NCBI RefSeq assembly: GCF_013364275.1 | Contig: NZ_CP054932.1 | Span: 5,394,001 to 5,458,000 of the forward strand | Source of the DNA: Actinomadura sp. NAK00032 | GTDB lineage: Bacteria > Actinomycetota > Actinomycetes > Streptosporangiales > Streptosporangiaceae | Direction of reading: 5' to 3' | DNA length: 64,000 bases | Shown: positions 16,422 through 25,332 of the stretch, one piece after another | Position numbering within the stretch: the stretch's first letter is position 1 | Layout: each line of letters starts with the position of its first letter | The notes under the pieces: generated by a model | What the model was told of the DNA's origin: nothing | The model's input: the letters and a program-made list of their open reading frames with translations, nothing else | Databases searched by the model: none | Translations under genes and position numbers: made by a program

Positions 16422-17984
16422 ATGTACGATCTGCTGGTTCGCGGGGGGACGGTGCTGGACGGCACCGGGTCCGCCCGCCGCCGCGCGGACGTGGCCGTCA
16501 CCGCCGGACGCATCGCGGAGGTCGGCCTCCTGGACGGCGCGCACGCCGCCGAGGAGATCGACGCGACCGGCCGGTACGTCATGCCGGGCTTCATCGACAC
16601 CCACGTGCACGGTGACGCGGCCGTGTTCGACCCCGACGTGCAGAACGCCGCGCTGCGGCAGGGCGTCACGACGTTCGTGCTCGGGCAGGACGGCGTGTCC
16701 TACGCACCGGCGAGCGCGGGGACGCTCCGGTACGTCAGCCGGTACTTCGCGCCCGTGAACGGCGTCCATCCCGGCCTGGACGACGGGCCGGTCTCGGTGG
16801 CCGAGCTGCTCGCCGGATACGACCGGAGGACGCCGCTCAACACCGTCTACCTGCTCCCCCACGGGACCATCCGGCACGGCGTCATGGGGACCGCGCGGCG
16901 GGCCCCGGAGGCCGGCGAGCTGGCGGCGATGCGCGCCCACGTCGAGCGGGGGCTGGCGGAAGGCGCGGCCGGGCTGTCCACGGGGCTGGAGTACGTTCCC
17001 GGCGCCTACGCGGACGCGGCCGAGATCGCCGCGCTGTGCGAGCCGGTCGGCGCTGCGGGCCTGCCCTACGTCACGCACATGCGCGGGTACGAGTCGGCGG
17101 CCGTCACGGCGATGGCCGAGGTGCTGGAGATCGCGCGCGCCGGACGCGTCGCCCCGCACGTGTCGCACTACCACGGCCCCAGGGACCAGCTGGTCGCGCT
17201 CGTGGACAACGCGCGCGCCGAGGGCATCGACCTGACCTTCGACAATTACCCGTACCTGCGCGGATCCAGCACGCTGACGCTGGTCACGCTGCCGGACTGG
17301 CTCCCGATCGCCGACCTGGACGGCACGCTGGAGGCGCTCGCCGACCCGGCGGTCAGGCGGCGGCTGGAGCGCGAGTGGTTCGCGCACCGCGCCGAGGTCT
17401 GGCCGCGCATCACGCTGTCGCACGTCCCGGCGGACGACTACCGCTGGGCCGAGGGCATGACCCTTCCGGACGCGGCGCAGCAGGCCGGCAAGGCCCCCGG
17501 CGAGTTCTGCTGCGACCTGCTCGTCGCCACGCGGCTGGAGGCGGGCTGCGTGTTCGGGCAGCCGCCGACCAACAGCGAGGAGTCGGTGCGGGCGCTGCTC
17601 AGGCACCCCGCCCAGACGGCCGGCTCCGACGCCATCTACCAGGGCGGGCATCCGCATCCGCGCGGCTGGGGCGCCTTCGCGCGGCTGCTCGGCCGGCACG
17701 TCCGCGACCTCGGCGACTGGACGTGGGAGCAGGCCGCCGTGCATCTGTCCGGACGCGCCGCCGACCGGTTCCGGCTCGCCGACCGGGGCCGCGTCGGGCC
17801 GGGGTACGCCGCCGACCTCGTCGTCCTCGATCCCGCCACCGTCACCGACCGCTCCACCTACGACAGACCCAGGGTGCCCGCCGAAGGCGTGGAGCACGTC
17901 GTCGTGAACGGCGTGGCCGTCCTCAGCGGCGGCATCCTCGCGGCGGCCCACGAGCCGCCCGGGCGGGCCCTGACACCCGCCTGA
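16422..17984 (+). CDS. D-aminoacylase family N-acyl deacetylase
   Basis: A 520-residue zinc amidohydrolase of the N-acyl-D-amino-acid deacylase family. Metal-site motifs in order are GFIDTHVHGDAAV (about 58-70), a GLSTGLEYVPGAYAD block, THMRGYE, and VSHYHGP, then SDAIYQGGHPHPRGWGAF near residue 410, which corresponds to the catalytic Asp/His region. The family removes acyl groups from D-amino acids and from amino-sugar acids. GAGG is 5 nt before ATG. It opens the operon behind the palindrome at 16305. From the downstream enzymes I infer that it deacetylates N-acetyl-D-glucosaminate; the classical D-amino-acid role is the alternative. Confidence 0.9.
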   Translation: MYDLLVRGGTVLDGTGSARRRADVAVTAGRIAEVGLLDGAHAAEEIDATGRYVMPGFIDTHVHGDAAVFDPDVQNAALRQGVTTFVLGQDGVSYAPASAGTLRYVSRYFAPVNGVHPGLDDGPVSVAELLAGYDRRTPLNTVYLLPHGTIRHGVMGTARRAPEAGELAAMRAHVERGLAEGAAGLSTGLEYVPGAYADAAEIAALCEPVGAAGLPYVTHMRGYESAAVTAMAEVLEIARAGRVAPHVSHYHGPRDQLVALVDNARAEGIDLTFDNYPYLRGSSTLTLVTLPDWLPIADLDGTLEALADPAVRRRLEREWFAHRAEVWPRITLSHVPADDYRWAEGMTLPDAAQQAGKAPGEFCCDLLVATRLEAGCVFGQPPTNSEESVRALLRHPAQTAGSDAIYQGGHPHPRGWGAFARLLGRHVRDLGDWTWEQAAVHLSGRAADRFRLADRGRVGPGYAADLVVLDPATVTDRSTYDRPRVPAEGVEHVVVNGVAVLSGGILAAAHEPPGRALTPA

Positions 17985-18045
17985 CCCGCACACCCTCCCG
18001 ACCCTGAACACCCGCCTGACCCCAAGACACCCCCCGCCCAGTTCG

Positions 18046-18067
18046 CCGGAGCCCGCTCGGGCTCCGG
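18046..18067 (+). promoter_or_regulatory. Hairpin in the leader of the substrate-binding-protein gene
   Basis: CCGGAGCCCG and CGGGCTCCGG form perfect 10-bp arms around a 2-nt centre. It lies in the only sizeable gap (104 bp) of the operon, between the deacetylase and the binding-protein gene and just before the AAGGAG ribosome site. It may stabilise the mRNA downstream or partly terminate readthrough, setting the expression ratio. There is no T-tract. Confidence 0.5.
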
Positions 18068-18088
18068 ACCAGCACAAGGAGTCCATCC

Positions 18089-19141
18089 ATGATCGGTAGG
18101 TTCACGCGCGCCATCGTGGCCGTCACGGCGCTGGGCACGCTGACCGCCACGGCCGCCTGCGGCGTCGATTCCGGCGACGGCGGCTCGTCCGGCGGCACCG
18201 GCAAGTCCAAGGCCCTCAAGGTGGGCTGGTCCACGATCTACCTGACCCCGTCGTGGATGCAGCAGACCGACAAGATGATCAAGGACGATGTCGCGAAGCT
18301 GAAGAAGGACGGCAAGGTCGCCGACTACCAGGTGTTCAACGCCAACGGCGACACCTCCCAGCAGATCGCCCAGATCCGGGCGATGATCCAGCAGAAGTAC
18401 GACGTCATCCTGGTGGACGCCGGGTCGTCCACGGCGCTGAACCCGGCGCTGGAGCAGGCCGCGAACGCGGGCATCACGGTCGTCAACTTCGACAGCCTGG
18501 TCACCTCCGAGAAGGTCGTGCGCGTCGGCACCGACCAGACCGAGTGGGGCCGGATGATGGGCCAGTGGCTCGGCGAGACGCTGGGCGGCAAGGGCAAGAT
18601 CATCGCGTTCAACGGCCCGGCCGGCGTGGCGGTCAGCGAGCAGCGCTGGAAGGGCGCCGAGGAGGCGCTGAAGAAGTTCCCCGGCATCAAGGTCGTCTCG
18701 AACGTCCACAGCGAGTACAACCTGGCCCCGGCCGCGCAGGCGTTCGCCTCCGCGTACTCCGCGAACCCCGACATCGACGGCGTGTTCTCGCAGGGCGGCG
18801 CCCTGTCGGCGGCGGCGCTGCAGACGCTCGTCAAGCAGAAGAAGAAGCTCGTGCCGATCACCGGCGAGAACTACAACGGCTTCCTGAAGCTGTGGCAGCA
18901 GAACAAGGACGCCGGGTTCTCCTCGCTGTCCACGGCGCAGCCCAACTACCTCGGAGTGATCGCGCTGCGGGCGGCGGTCGCGAAGGCCGGCGGGGCGACG
19001 GTGCCGAACCAGATCACCGTCCCGCTGCCCAAGATCACCAACGAGAACCTGAGCGAGTACGTCAAGCCGGACCAGCCGGACGACTCCTACCCCATCCAGG
19101 AGCTGCCGCAGTCCGAGATCGACAAGCTGATCGGCAAGTAG
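18089..19141 (+). CDS. CUT2-type sugar ABC transporter substrate-binding lipoprotein
   Basis: A 350-residue lipoprotein. The signal RAIVAVTALGTLTATAACG ends at Cys24. The mature part is a periplasmic-binding-protein type 1 (RbsB) fold: LKVGWSTIYLTPSWMQQTDK, QIAQIRAMIQQKYDVILVDA, FNGPAGVAVSEQRWKGAEEA, and IDGVFSQGGALSAAALQTL. This class binds pentoses, hexoses and their derivatives. AAGGAG is 7 nt before ATG 18089. It forms the importer with the next three genes. The ligand is inferred to be N-acetylglucosaminate or a related sugar acid. Confidence 0.92.
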   Translation: MIGRFTRAIVAVTALGTLTATAACGVDSGDGGSSGGTGKSKALKVGWSTIYLTPSWMQQTDKMIKDDVAKLKKDGKVADYQVFNANGDTSQQIAQIRAMIQQKYDVILVDAGSSTALNPALEQAANAGITVVNFDSLVTSEKVVRVGTDQTEWGRMMGQWLGETLGGKGKIIAFNGPAGVAVSEQRWKGAEEALKKFPGIKVVSNVHSEYNLAPAAQAFASAYSANPDIDGVFSQGGALSAAALQTLVKQKKKLVPITGENYNGFLKLWQQNKDAGFSSLSTAQPNYLGVIALRAAVAKAGGATVPNQITVPLPKITNENLSEYVKPDQPDDSYPIQELPQSEIDKLIGK

Positions 19142-19143
19142 CC

Positions 19144-20754
19144 ATGACACTCCTGGCCGTCGAGCGGGTCTCCAAGTCCTTCGCGGGCAACCGCGTGCTG
19201 CACGAGGTGAGCTTCGACGTCCGCGCCGGTGAGGTGCTCGCGCTCGTGGGCGAGAACGGCGCGGGCAAGAGCACCGTGCTGTCCCTGATCACGGGGCTGC
19301 TGGCGCCGGACTCCGGGCGCGTCGTCTACGACGGCGACCCCGTCCGCGACTGGTCGCCGCACCGCGCGCGGGCCGCCCGGATCGGCTCGGTGCACCAGGA
19401 GCTCAGCCTCAACCCGCACCAGACCATCGCCGAGAACGTGTTCCTCGGCCAGTGGCCGGCGCGGCGCGGGCTCGTCCTGCGCCGCGACCTGGCCCGGCGC
19501 GCCCGGCCGCTGCTGGAGCGCGTCGGCCTGGACGCCGACCCGCTGACCCGGGCGGGACGCCTCCCGCTCGGCCAGCAGCAGCTCGTCGAGCTGGCCAAGG
19601 CGCTCGCGTCCGCCCCGCGCCTGCTCATCCTGGACGAGGCGACGTCCGCGCTGGACGACGACCAGGTCAAGTGCGTGTTCGAGGTCGTGGACGAGCTGCG
19701 CGAGGCGGGCTCGTCCGTGATCACCGTCAGCCACCGGATGGGCGAGCTGTTCGCCATCGCCGACCGGCTGACCGTCCTCAAGGACGGCGCGGTCATGGCC
19801 ACCCGGGAGCGGGCGGAGACCGACCACGACGACATCGTGCGCCTGATGATCGGCCGGGAGCTGTCCGACCTGTTCCCGCCGAAGGCCGGAGCGGTGCCGC
19901 AGGGGAGCGCGGCCAGCCCGGACGCGGCGCAGATCGCGGCGATCCCGTCCGAGACGGAGATCGCCGCGGAGAAGAGGGCCGCGAAGGACGCGACACCCGT
20001 CCCGACCGGCGGGCCGGTGCTGAGCGCGCGGGGGCTGACCGTCCCCGGCGCCTGCGCCGGCGTCGACCTCGACCTGGAGCCCGGCCGGATCATCGGCCTC
20101 GGCGGCCTCCAGGGCCAGGGGCAGCGGGCGGTGCTGCGCGCGCTGTTCGGGCTCGTCCGGCACACCGGGCGGATCGAGCTGGACGGGCGCCCCGCCCGCC
20201 TCGCGTCCCCGCGCGCGGCGATCCGCGCCCGCATCGCCTACGTGCCGGAGGACCGCAAGGTCGAGGGCCTGCACGTGGCGCAGACCGTGCGGGCGAACCT
20301 GTCCCTCACCAACCTCGACGTCGTCACGCCCGCGCGGCGGCTCACCACCGTCGACCGCGGCGCCGAGGCCCGGCTGGTCGACGACCTCATCGAGCGGATG
20401 CGGATCAAGGTGACCGGGCCGGAGCAGGAGGCGCGCCGGCTGTCCGGCGGCAACCAGCAGAAGGTCGCGCTGGCCCGCTGGCTGCCGTCCGAGCCGCGGG
20501 TCCTGCTGCTGGCCGAGCCGACCCGCGGCATCGACGTCGGCACCAAGCGCGAGATCTACCACCTGCTCCGCCGGCTGGCCGACGGCGGCGTGGCGGTGCT
20601 GGTCACCTCGGGAGACACCATGGAACTGGTCGGCCTGTGCGACGAGGTCGCCGTCATGTACGAGGGCGCGGTCGTCGACCGGCTGTCGGGCGGCGACCTC
20701 ACCGAGGAGCGGCTGGTCCGCGCCTCCGTGACCGGGACGGTGGCGCATGCCTGA
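19144..20754 (+). CDS. RbsA-type ABC transporter ATPase (two nucleotide-binding domains)
   Basis: A 536-residue tandem ATPase. NBD1 has the Walker A GENGAGKSTVLS (about 38-49) and an atypical signature LPLGQQQLVELAKAL. NBD2, from about residue 295, has a degenerate Walker A (GLGGLQGQGQRAVLR) and an intact LSGGNQQKVALARWL signature with LAEPTRGIDVG. This pattern, one degenerate P-loop, is normal for RbsA/MglA. The linker near residues 245-290 is Ala-rich and longer than usual. It energises the two permeases that follow, and its stop overlaps the first permease start by 8 bp. Confidence 0.93.
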   Translation: MTLLAVERVSKSFAGNRVLHEVSFDVRAGEVLALVGENGAGKSTVLSLITGLLAPDSGRVVYDGDPVRDWSPHRARAARIGSVHQELSLNPHQTIAENVFLGQWPARRGLVLRRDLARRARPLLERVGLDADPLTRAGRLPLGQQQLVELAKALASAPRLLILDEATSALDDDQVKCVFEVVDELREAGSSVITVSHRMGELFAIADRLTVLKDGAVMATRERAETDHDDIVRLMIGRELSDLFPPKAGAVPQGSAASPDAAQIAAIPSETEIAAEKRAAKDATPVPTGGPVLSARGLTVPGACAGVDLDLEPGRIIGLGGLQGQGQRAVLRALFGLVRHTGRIELDGRPARLASPRAAIRARIAYVPEDRKVEGLHVAQTVRANLSLTNLDVVTPARRLTTVDRGAEARLVDDLIERMRIKVTGPEQEARRLSGGNQQKVALARWLPSEPRVLLLAEPTRGIDVGTKREIYHLLRRLADGGVAVLVTSGDTMELVGLCDEVAVMYEGAVVDRLSGGDLTEERLVRASVTGTVAHA

Positions 20755-21691
20755 CCGGCTCACCGGCGCGCTGCGCGGCAACGTGGACGTGGCGGGCCTC
20801 GGCGCGCTGCTGGTCGTCCTGCTCGCCGTCTACAGCCACTACGACTCCGAGGTGTTCACCCCGGCGTCGATCACGATCCTGTCGGCGCAGTTCCTGCCGC
20901 TGATCCTGGCCGCGATGGGGCAGAGCACCGTCATGCTGGCCGGCGGCATCGACCTGTCGCTCGGCTCGGTGCTGGCGCTCGCGATGGCGGTGTTCGCCGT
21001 CCGGGCGGAGGACGGCGTCGTGCTCGCGGCCGTGCTGGCGCTGCTGGCCGCCGCCGCGACCGGGGCCGCGAACGGCGTGCTCGTCGCGTACGCGGGGCTG
21101 CCGCCGATCATCGTGACGCTGGCCGCGTCGTTCCTGTGGGGCGGCGTCACGCTCGTGGTGCTCCCCCAGCCGGGCGGCAGCGTCCCGTCCGGCCTGGTCA
21201 AGGCCTACAACAACGGCTGGAACGGGATCGCGCTGCCAGCCCTCGCGATCGTCCTGGTCCTGGTGCTGTGGAAGGTCGTCCGGACGACCCGGTTCGGGCT
21301 CTCGCTGTACGCGGTCGGCGGCAACGAGCACGGCGCCTACGCCAGCGGCATCGCGACGCGGAAGGTGAAGATCTCCGCCTACGCGCTGGCCGGCGTCTTC
21401 ATCGGCCTCGCCGGGATCGGCCTCGCCGTCCAGACCGGCTCGGGGGACGCCACGATCGGCGCCCCGTACACGCTCAACTCGATCGCCGCGTCCGTGCTCG
21501 CCGGGGTCAGCTTCTTCGGCGGCGTCGGGCAGATGCGCGCGACCGTCCTGGCCGCGCTGCTGATCGGCCTGCTGACGAACCTGCTGCTGTTCACCGGCCT
21601 GTCGCCCTTCTACCAGCTGATCATGCAGGGCGCGGTGCTGATCGTGGCGATCGCCGTCAAGACGTTCGCGACCCGGGAGAGGACGGACTGA
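20747..21691 (+). CDS. CUT2-family ABC permease (RbsC-like), first subunit
   Basis: A 314-residue integral membrane protein with eight to ten helices. It carries the family's conserved MLAGGIDLSLGSVLALAMAV segment (about 65-84) and the cytoplasmic EAA-like loop GLSLYAVGGNEHGAYASGI near residue 190. The closing DATIGAPYTLNSIAASVLAG is also typical. It pairs with the next permease to form a heterodimeric channel. Its start overlaps the ATPase end, and its last base is the first base of the next start. Confidence 0.92.
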   Translation: MPDRLTGALRGNVDVAGLGALLVVLLAVYSHYDSEVFTPASITILSAQFLPLILAAMGQSTVMLAGGIDLSLGSVLALAMAVFAVRAEDGVVLAAVLALLAAAATGAANGVLVAYAGLPPIIVTLAASFLWGGVTLVVLPQPGGSVPSGLVKAYNNGWNGIALPALAIVLVLVLWKVVRTTRFGLSLYAVGGNEHGAYASGIATRKVKISAYALAGVFIGLAGIGLAVQTGSGDATIGAPYTLNSIAASVLAGVSFFGGVGQMRATVLAALLIGLLTNLLLFTGLSPFYQLIMQGAVLIVAIAVKTFATRERTD

Positions 21692-22647
21692 TGACCGCGC
21701 TACCGCGGGCCGCCGCAGTGCCGAGGGTGCTGCGGGACAACCGCGCCGCCTGGGCGTTCGGCGTGCTCATCGTGACGTGGATCGCCGCGATCCTGTTCGC
21801 GAAGGGCTTCGACAGCGTCTCCAGCGTCCGCTACCTGGTGCAGACCGCCGCGTTCCTCGGCATCGTCGCCGTCGGCCAGACCCTCGTGATCATGATGAGC
21901 GGCATCGACCTGTCGGTGTCGGGCGTCGTCGCGCTGTCGGCGGTCGTGTGCGCGCAGGTCGCGTCCGGCTCGGGCGGGGCGGCGGGCATCGCCGCGGCGC
22001 TCCTGGCGAGCGTCCTCGTCGGGGTCGCCAACGCGGCCGGGGTGACCTGGCTGCGGGTGCCGCCGATGGTGATGACGCTGGCCACCGGCACGATCGTCGC
22101 CGGCGCGCTGCTCGTCTACACCGACGGGTCGCCGAAGTCGGCGAAGGTGCCGCTGCTGGCGTCGTTCGCCAACGACCGCGTCGCGGGGGTGCCGCTCGCG
22201 TTCGTCCTGTGGATCGCCATCACCGCGGTCGCGGCCTGGCTGCTGCACGCTTCCCGGGTCGGACGGTACGTGTTCGCGCTCGGCAACGGGGAGCGGGCCT
22301 CGCGCGCGTCGGGGGTGCCGCTCGCGCGCACCGCGTTCATCGCCTACGGGACGTGCGCGCTGCTCGCCGGGGTGTCCGGGCTGGTGCTGCTCGGGTTCAC
22401 GTCCACCAGTTCGCTGACGATGGGCAACCCGTACCAGCTGCTGTCGATCGCGGCGGTCGTGCTGGGCGGGACGTCCATTCTCGGCGGGCGCGGGCACGTC
22501 CTCGGGACGGTCGCGGGCGCCCTGCTGCTGACACTGCTGACGGCGCTGCTGGCGGCGTGGAACGTGTCGGAGGGCGTCCGGCAGATCGTGCTCGGGCTGC
22601 TCATCATCGCGCTCCTGCTCGCCTACGCCAGGGAACGGCGGTCCTGA
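21691..22647 (+). CDS. CUT2-family ABC permease (RbsC-like), second subunit
   Basis: A 318-residue membrane protein homologous to the preceding gene. TLVIMMSGIDLSVSGVVALS lies near residues 67-86, the coupling loop is RYVFALGNGERASRASGVPL, and SIAAVVLGGTSILGGRG lies near the C-terminus. Heteromeric permeases are common in the sugar-acid and autoinducer-type CUT2 systems. TGATG overlaps on both sides (21689-21693, 22645-22649) show translational coupling through the operon. Confidence 0.92.
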   Translation: MTALPRAAAVPRVLRDNRAAWAFGVLIVTWIAAILFAKGFDSVSSVRYLVQTAAFLGIVAVGQTLVIMMSGIDLSVSGVVALSAVVCAQVASGSGGAAGIAAALLASVLVGVANAAGVTWLRVPPMVMTLATGTIVAGALLVYTDGSPKSAKVPLLASFANDRVAGVPLAFVLWIAITAVAAWLLHASRVGRYVFALGNGERASRASGVPLARTAFIAYGTCALLAGVSGLVLLGFTSTSSLTMGNPYQLLSIAAVVLGGTSILGGRGHVLGTVAGALLLTLLTALLAAWNVSEGVRQIVLGLLIIALLLAYARERRS

Positions 22648-23783
22648 TGACGTCCTCGGGGGAACTGCTACAGGCCATGGTCGGCATCGCCAGCGTCAAC
22701 CCGCGCGCCGGTTCCGGGCCCGGGTTCGGCGAAGCGGCGATCGCCGAGTACGTCCGCGACTGGCTGGCAGGCCGCGGAATCGAGGCCGAGCTGAGGGAGG
22801 TGCTGCCGGGACGTCCCAACGTCGTCGCGACCGTGCCGGGGCGCGGGCCCCGCATGGTGCTGCTCGAATCGCACCTGGACACGGTCGAGACCACCGGCAT
22901 GTCGATCGACCCGTTCGCCGGGACGATCCGGGACGGCCGCCTCTACGGCCGCGGCGCCTGCGACGCCAAGGGACCTCTCGCGGCGTTCATGCAGGCGGCG
23001 GTCGAGCTCGCCGCCGACCCGCCGGAGGCGGGCGTCGTCCTCGCCGGGGTGATGGACGAGGAGCACGCCTACCAGGGCGTCCTCGGCCTGATCTCCGACC
23101 TCGGCGACCTGCCGGTGGTGGGCGCCATCGTCGGCGAGCCGACCGGGTTGGTGCCCGCGACCGCGCACAAGGGCTGCGTCCGCTACACCGTCCGCACGCT
23201 GGGGAGGGCCGGGCACAGCTCCCGGCCGGACGAGGCCGTCAACGCCGTCACCCTCATGTCCCGCGTCATCGACCACATCGCCGCCGCCGAGCCGGACGTC
23301 GCGCCGCATGCCCTGCTGGGGCCGGCGACCCGCTGCGTCACCCGGATCAGGGGCGGCGAGGGGCCGAACACCGTTCCGGGCCGCTGCGAGATCGACATCG
23401 ACCGCCGCACCCTCCCCGGCGAGGACCCCCTGGAGGTGTGGCGCCGCGACCGCGCCGAGCTGGCCGCCCTCCTCCCCGGCCGGATCGAGGTGGACGAGCC
23501 GTTCACCGTCGACTACGCCCTCGACACCCCGGCGTCCAGCCCGGTACCGGCCGCGCTCCGCCGCGTGCTGGAGGCGGCGGGACGTCCGGCGGCCGTCCAG
23601 GGCATGCCGTTCGGCACCGACGCGAGCAAGCTGGCACGCGCGGGCATCCCCTCGGTCGTGTTCGGCCCCGGCTCGATCACCGACGCGCACTCCGCCGACG
23701 AATCGGTGGCGCTCGCCGACGTGGAGCTGGCCGCCAGGCTGGTCGCCGACGCCGTCCGGTCCCTCGACGGGAGCCGGGCGTGA
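22647..23783 (+). CDS. M20 family metallohydrolase (ArgE/DapE/ACY1-like)
   Basis: A 378-residue zinc hydrolase. Metal and catalytic motifs are VLLESHLDTVETTGM (His and Asp near residues 74-76), GRGACDAKGPLAAFMQ with bridging Asp, VMDEEHAYQG with the Glu-Glu pair, and a C-terminal His in SITDAHSADESV. The dimerisation domain lies at about residues 180-290. M20 enzymes hydrolyse N-acyl or peptide bonds of amino-acid-like molecules. Within this operon it may act as a second deacylase for other N-acyl forms. It is coupled to its neighbours by 1- and 4-bp overlaps. Confidence 0.9.
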   Translation: MTSSGELLQAMVGIASVNPRAGSGPGFGEAAIAEYVRDWLAGRGIEAELREVLPGRPNVVATVPGRGPRMVLLESHLDTVETTGMSIDPFAGTIRDGRLYGRGACDAKGPLAAFMQAAVELAADPPEAGVVLAGVMDEEHAYQGVLGLISDLGDLPVVGAIVGEPTGLVPATAHKGCVRYTVRTLGRAGHSSRPDEAVNAVTLMSRVIDHIAAAEPDVAPHALLGPATRCVTRIRGGEGPNTVPGRCEIDIDRRTLPGEDPLEVWRRDRAELAALLPGRIEVDEPFTVDYALDTPASSPVPAALRRVLEAAGRPAAVQGMPFGTDASKLARAGIPSVVFGPGSITDAHSADESVALADVELAARLVADAVRSLDGSRA

Positions 23784-24514
23784 AGCTGACCGAGCACATC
23801 GAACTCATCGGCAGCGGAGCGGCCGGGTTCGACCTCACCGATCCGCTGGACTGCCACGTGTACCTCGTGCGGGGGCCGGCTGGAGCGGCGCTGATCGACG
23901 CCGGGGCCGGGGCGTCCGCCCGGGAGTTCGCTCAGCGGCTGCGCGGCGAGACGGGCGAGCGGCACCTGCTGCTCACCCACGGGCATGCCGACCATGCGGG
24001 CGGCGCCGCCGAGCTGGCGCGGAGCGTCGCGGGGATCGCCGTCCGCGCGGGGGCACCGGCGGACCGGTGGATCGCGGCCGGCGACGAGGAGCTGCTCAGC
24101 GTCGACCGCGGCAAGGCGGCCGGGGTCTACCCGGACGAGTACGCGTTCGCGGCGTGCCCGGCGGTGCGTCCCATCGCGGACGGCGAGCAGGTCGACCTCG
24201 GCGGGGGCGTCGTCCTGCGGGCCGTCGCCACCCCCGGGCACGCGGACGGGCACACCTGCTACCTGCTCGACGCGCCCGGGGGGCGGGCGCTGTTCTCCGG
24301 CGACTGCGTGTTCACCGGCGGACGGATCTCGCTGCAGAGTCTCCACGACGCGCGGGTACCGGAGTACGCCGCGAGCCTCGCCCGGCTCGCCGGGCTGGAG
24401 GTCGACATGCTGCTGCCGGGCCACCACGAGATATCCCTCGCCCGCGCGGGACGGCACCTGCGGACCGCGCGGGACGTCCTCGGCCGCGGCCTGCTTCCGG
24501 GGAGCACCACATGA
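23780..24514 (+). CDS. Metallo-beta-lactamase fold hydrolase
   Basis: A 244-residue protein from GTG 23780, overlapping the M20 stop as GTGA. The binuclear zinc motif is intact: LLTHGHADHAGGAAEL (HxHxDH near residues 65-70), a later His in TPGHADGHTCYLL, FSGDCVFTGG with the bridging Asp, and LPGHHEIS with the last His. Glyoxalase II, lactonases and other ester hydrolases share this fold. Within the operon a lactonase role is attractive, because oxidised amino-sugars first appear as 1,5-lactones; this is inference. Confidence 0.88.
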   Translation: MKLTEHIELIGSGAAGFDLTDPLDCHVYLVRGPAGAALIDAGAGASAREFAQRLRGETGERHLLLTHGHADHAGGAAELARSVAGIAVRAGAPADRWIAAGDEELLSVDRGKAAGVYPDEYAFAACPAVRPIADGEQVDLGGGVVLRAVATPGHADGHTCYLLDAPGGRALFSGDCVFTGGRISLQSLHDARVPEYAASLARLAGLEVDMLLPGHHEISLARAGRHLRTARDVLGRGLLPGSTT

Positions 24515-25332
24515 GCATCGACGAGACGAAGCCCCGCAACCAGTCGTCGTCGCTGCGCCGCGCGCTCGCGGTGCTCGACCACGTCCGCGACCACGCCGAC
24601 GCGCGGGGCGTGTCGCTGACCCGCATCGCCGACGAGCTCGGCGTCAGCAAGAGCACGGTGCTGCGGCTCGCGCAGCCGCTCATCGACGGCGACCTGCTCA
24701 CCCGGGACCGGGAGAACGGCTGGTTCCGGCTCGGGCACGGCGCGCTGCGGCTCGGCCAGGCGTACCTGTCGACGCTGGACATCCGGTCGGTCGCCGCCGA
24801 CCCGCTGCGCCGCCTCCAGCACGTCGTCGGGGAGACCTGCCACCTCGTCGTCTACGAGGCGCCCGACGTGGTCTACATCGACAAGGTGGAGAACGAGCAC
24901 AACGTCCGGATGGCGTCCCGGGTCGGGATGCGGATGCCCGCCTACCGGACGGCCGTCGGCAAGGCCATCCTGGCCTGGCTCGGCGAGGACGACTTCCAGC
25001 TCGTCGTCGCGGCCGGGATGCCGCCGCGCACCGAGCGGACGATCACCGACCCGGCCCGCCTCGCCGCCGAACTGGAGCGGGTGCGCCTGTCCGGGTACGC
25101 CGTGGACGACCGGGAGAACGAGCCGGAGGTCCGGTGCGTCGCGGCGCCCGTCTTCGACCACACCGACCGGGCGGTGGGCGCGCTGAGCGTGTCCGGGCTG
25201 ACATCGCGGATGACGCCGGCGCGGGTCCGGGAGGTCGGCCCGATGGTCGCCCGGACCGGCCTGGAGATCTCCCGCGTGCTCGGCTCGTCCCGGCCGCGCC
25301 GCCGCCGCAACGACGAAGGGAACCAGCCGTGA
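24511..25332 (+). CDS. IclR family transcriptional regulator
   Basis: A 273-residue regulator. The N-terminal winged helix lies at about residues 12-75 (SLRRALAVLDHVRDHADARG, then LGVSKSTVLRLAQPLIDGDL). The C-terminal effector domain has VGETCHLVVYEAPDVVYIDK, RVGMRMPAYRTAVGKAILAW and VRCVAAPVFDHTDRAVGALS. IclR proteins often sense keto-acids or sugar acids, and KdgR of the same family senses 2-keto-3-deoxygluconate, the predicted intermediate of this pathway. Its gene is embedded in the operon by 4-bp overlaps on both sides. The likely target is the 16305 palindrome. Confidence 0.93.
   Translation: MSIDETKPRNQSSSLRRALAVLDHVRDHADARGVSLTRIADELGVSKSTVLRLAQPLIDGDLLTRDRENGWFRLGHGALRLGQAYLSTLDIRSVAADPLRRLQHVVGETCHLVVYEAPDVVYIDKVENEHNVRMASRVGMRMPAYRTAVGKAILAWLGEDDFQLVVAAGMPPRTERTITDPARLAAELERVRLSGYAVDDRENEPEVRCVAAPVFDHTDRAVGALSVSGLTSRMTPARVREVGPMVARTGLEISRVLGSSRPRRRRNDEGNQP

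Noticed and set aside
18253..19143. Plus-frame extension upstream of the ABC ATPase
   Set aside because: It runs through the binding-protein gene in another frame; the ATPase begins at ATG 19144, where similarity to RbsA starts.
19087..20781. 564-codon minus-strand frame opposite the ATPase
   Set aside because: Antisense shadow; no domain recognisable.
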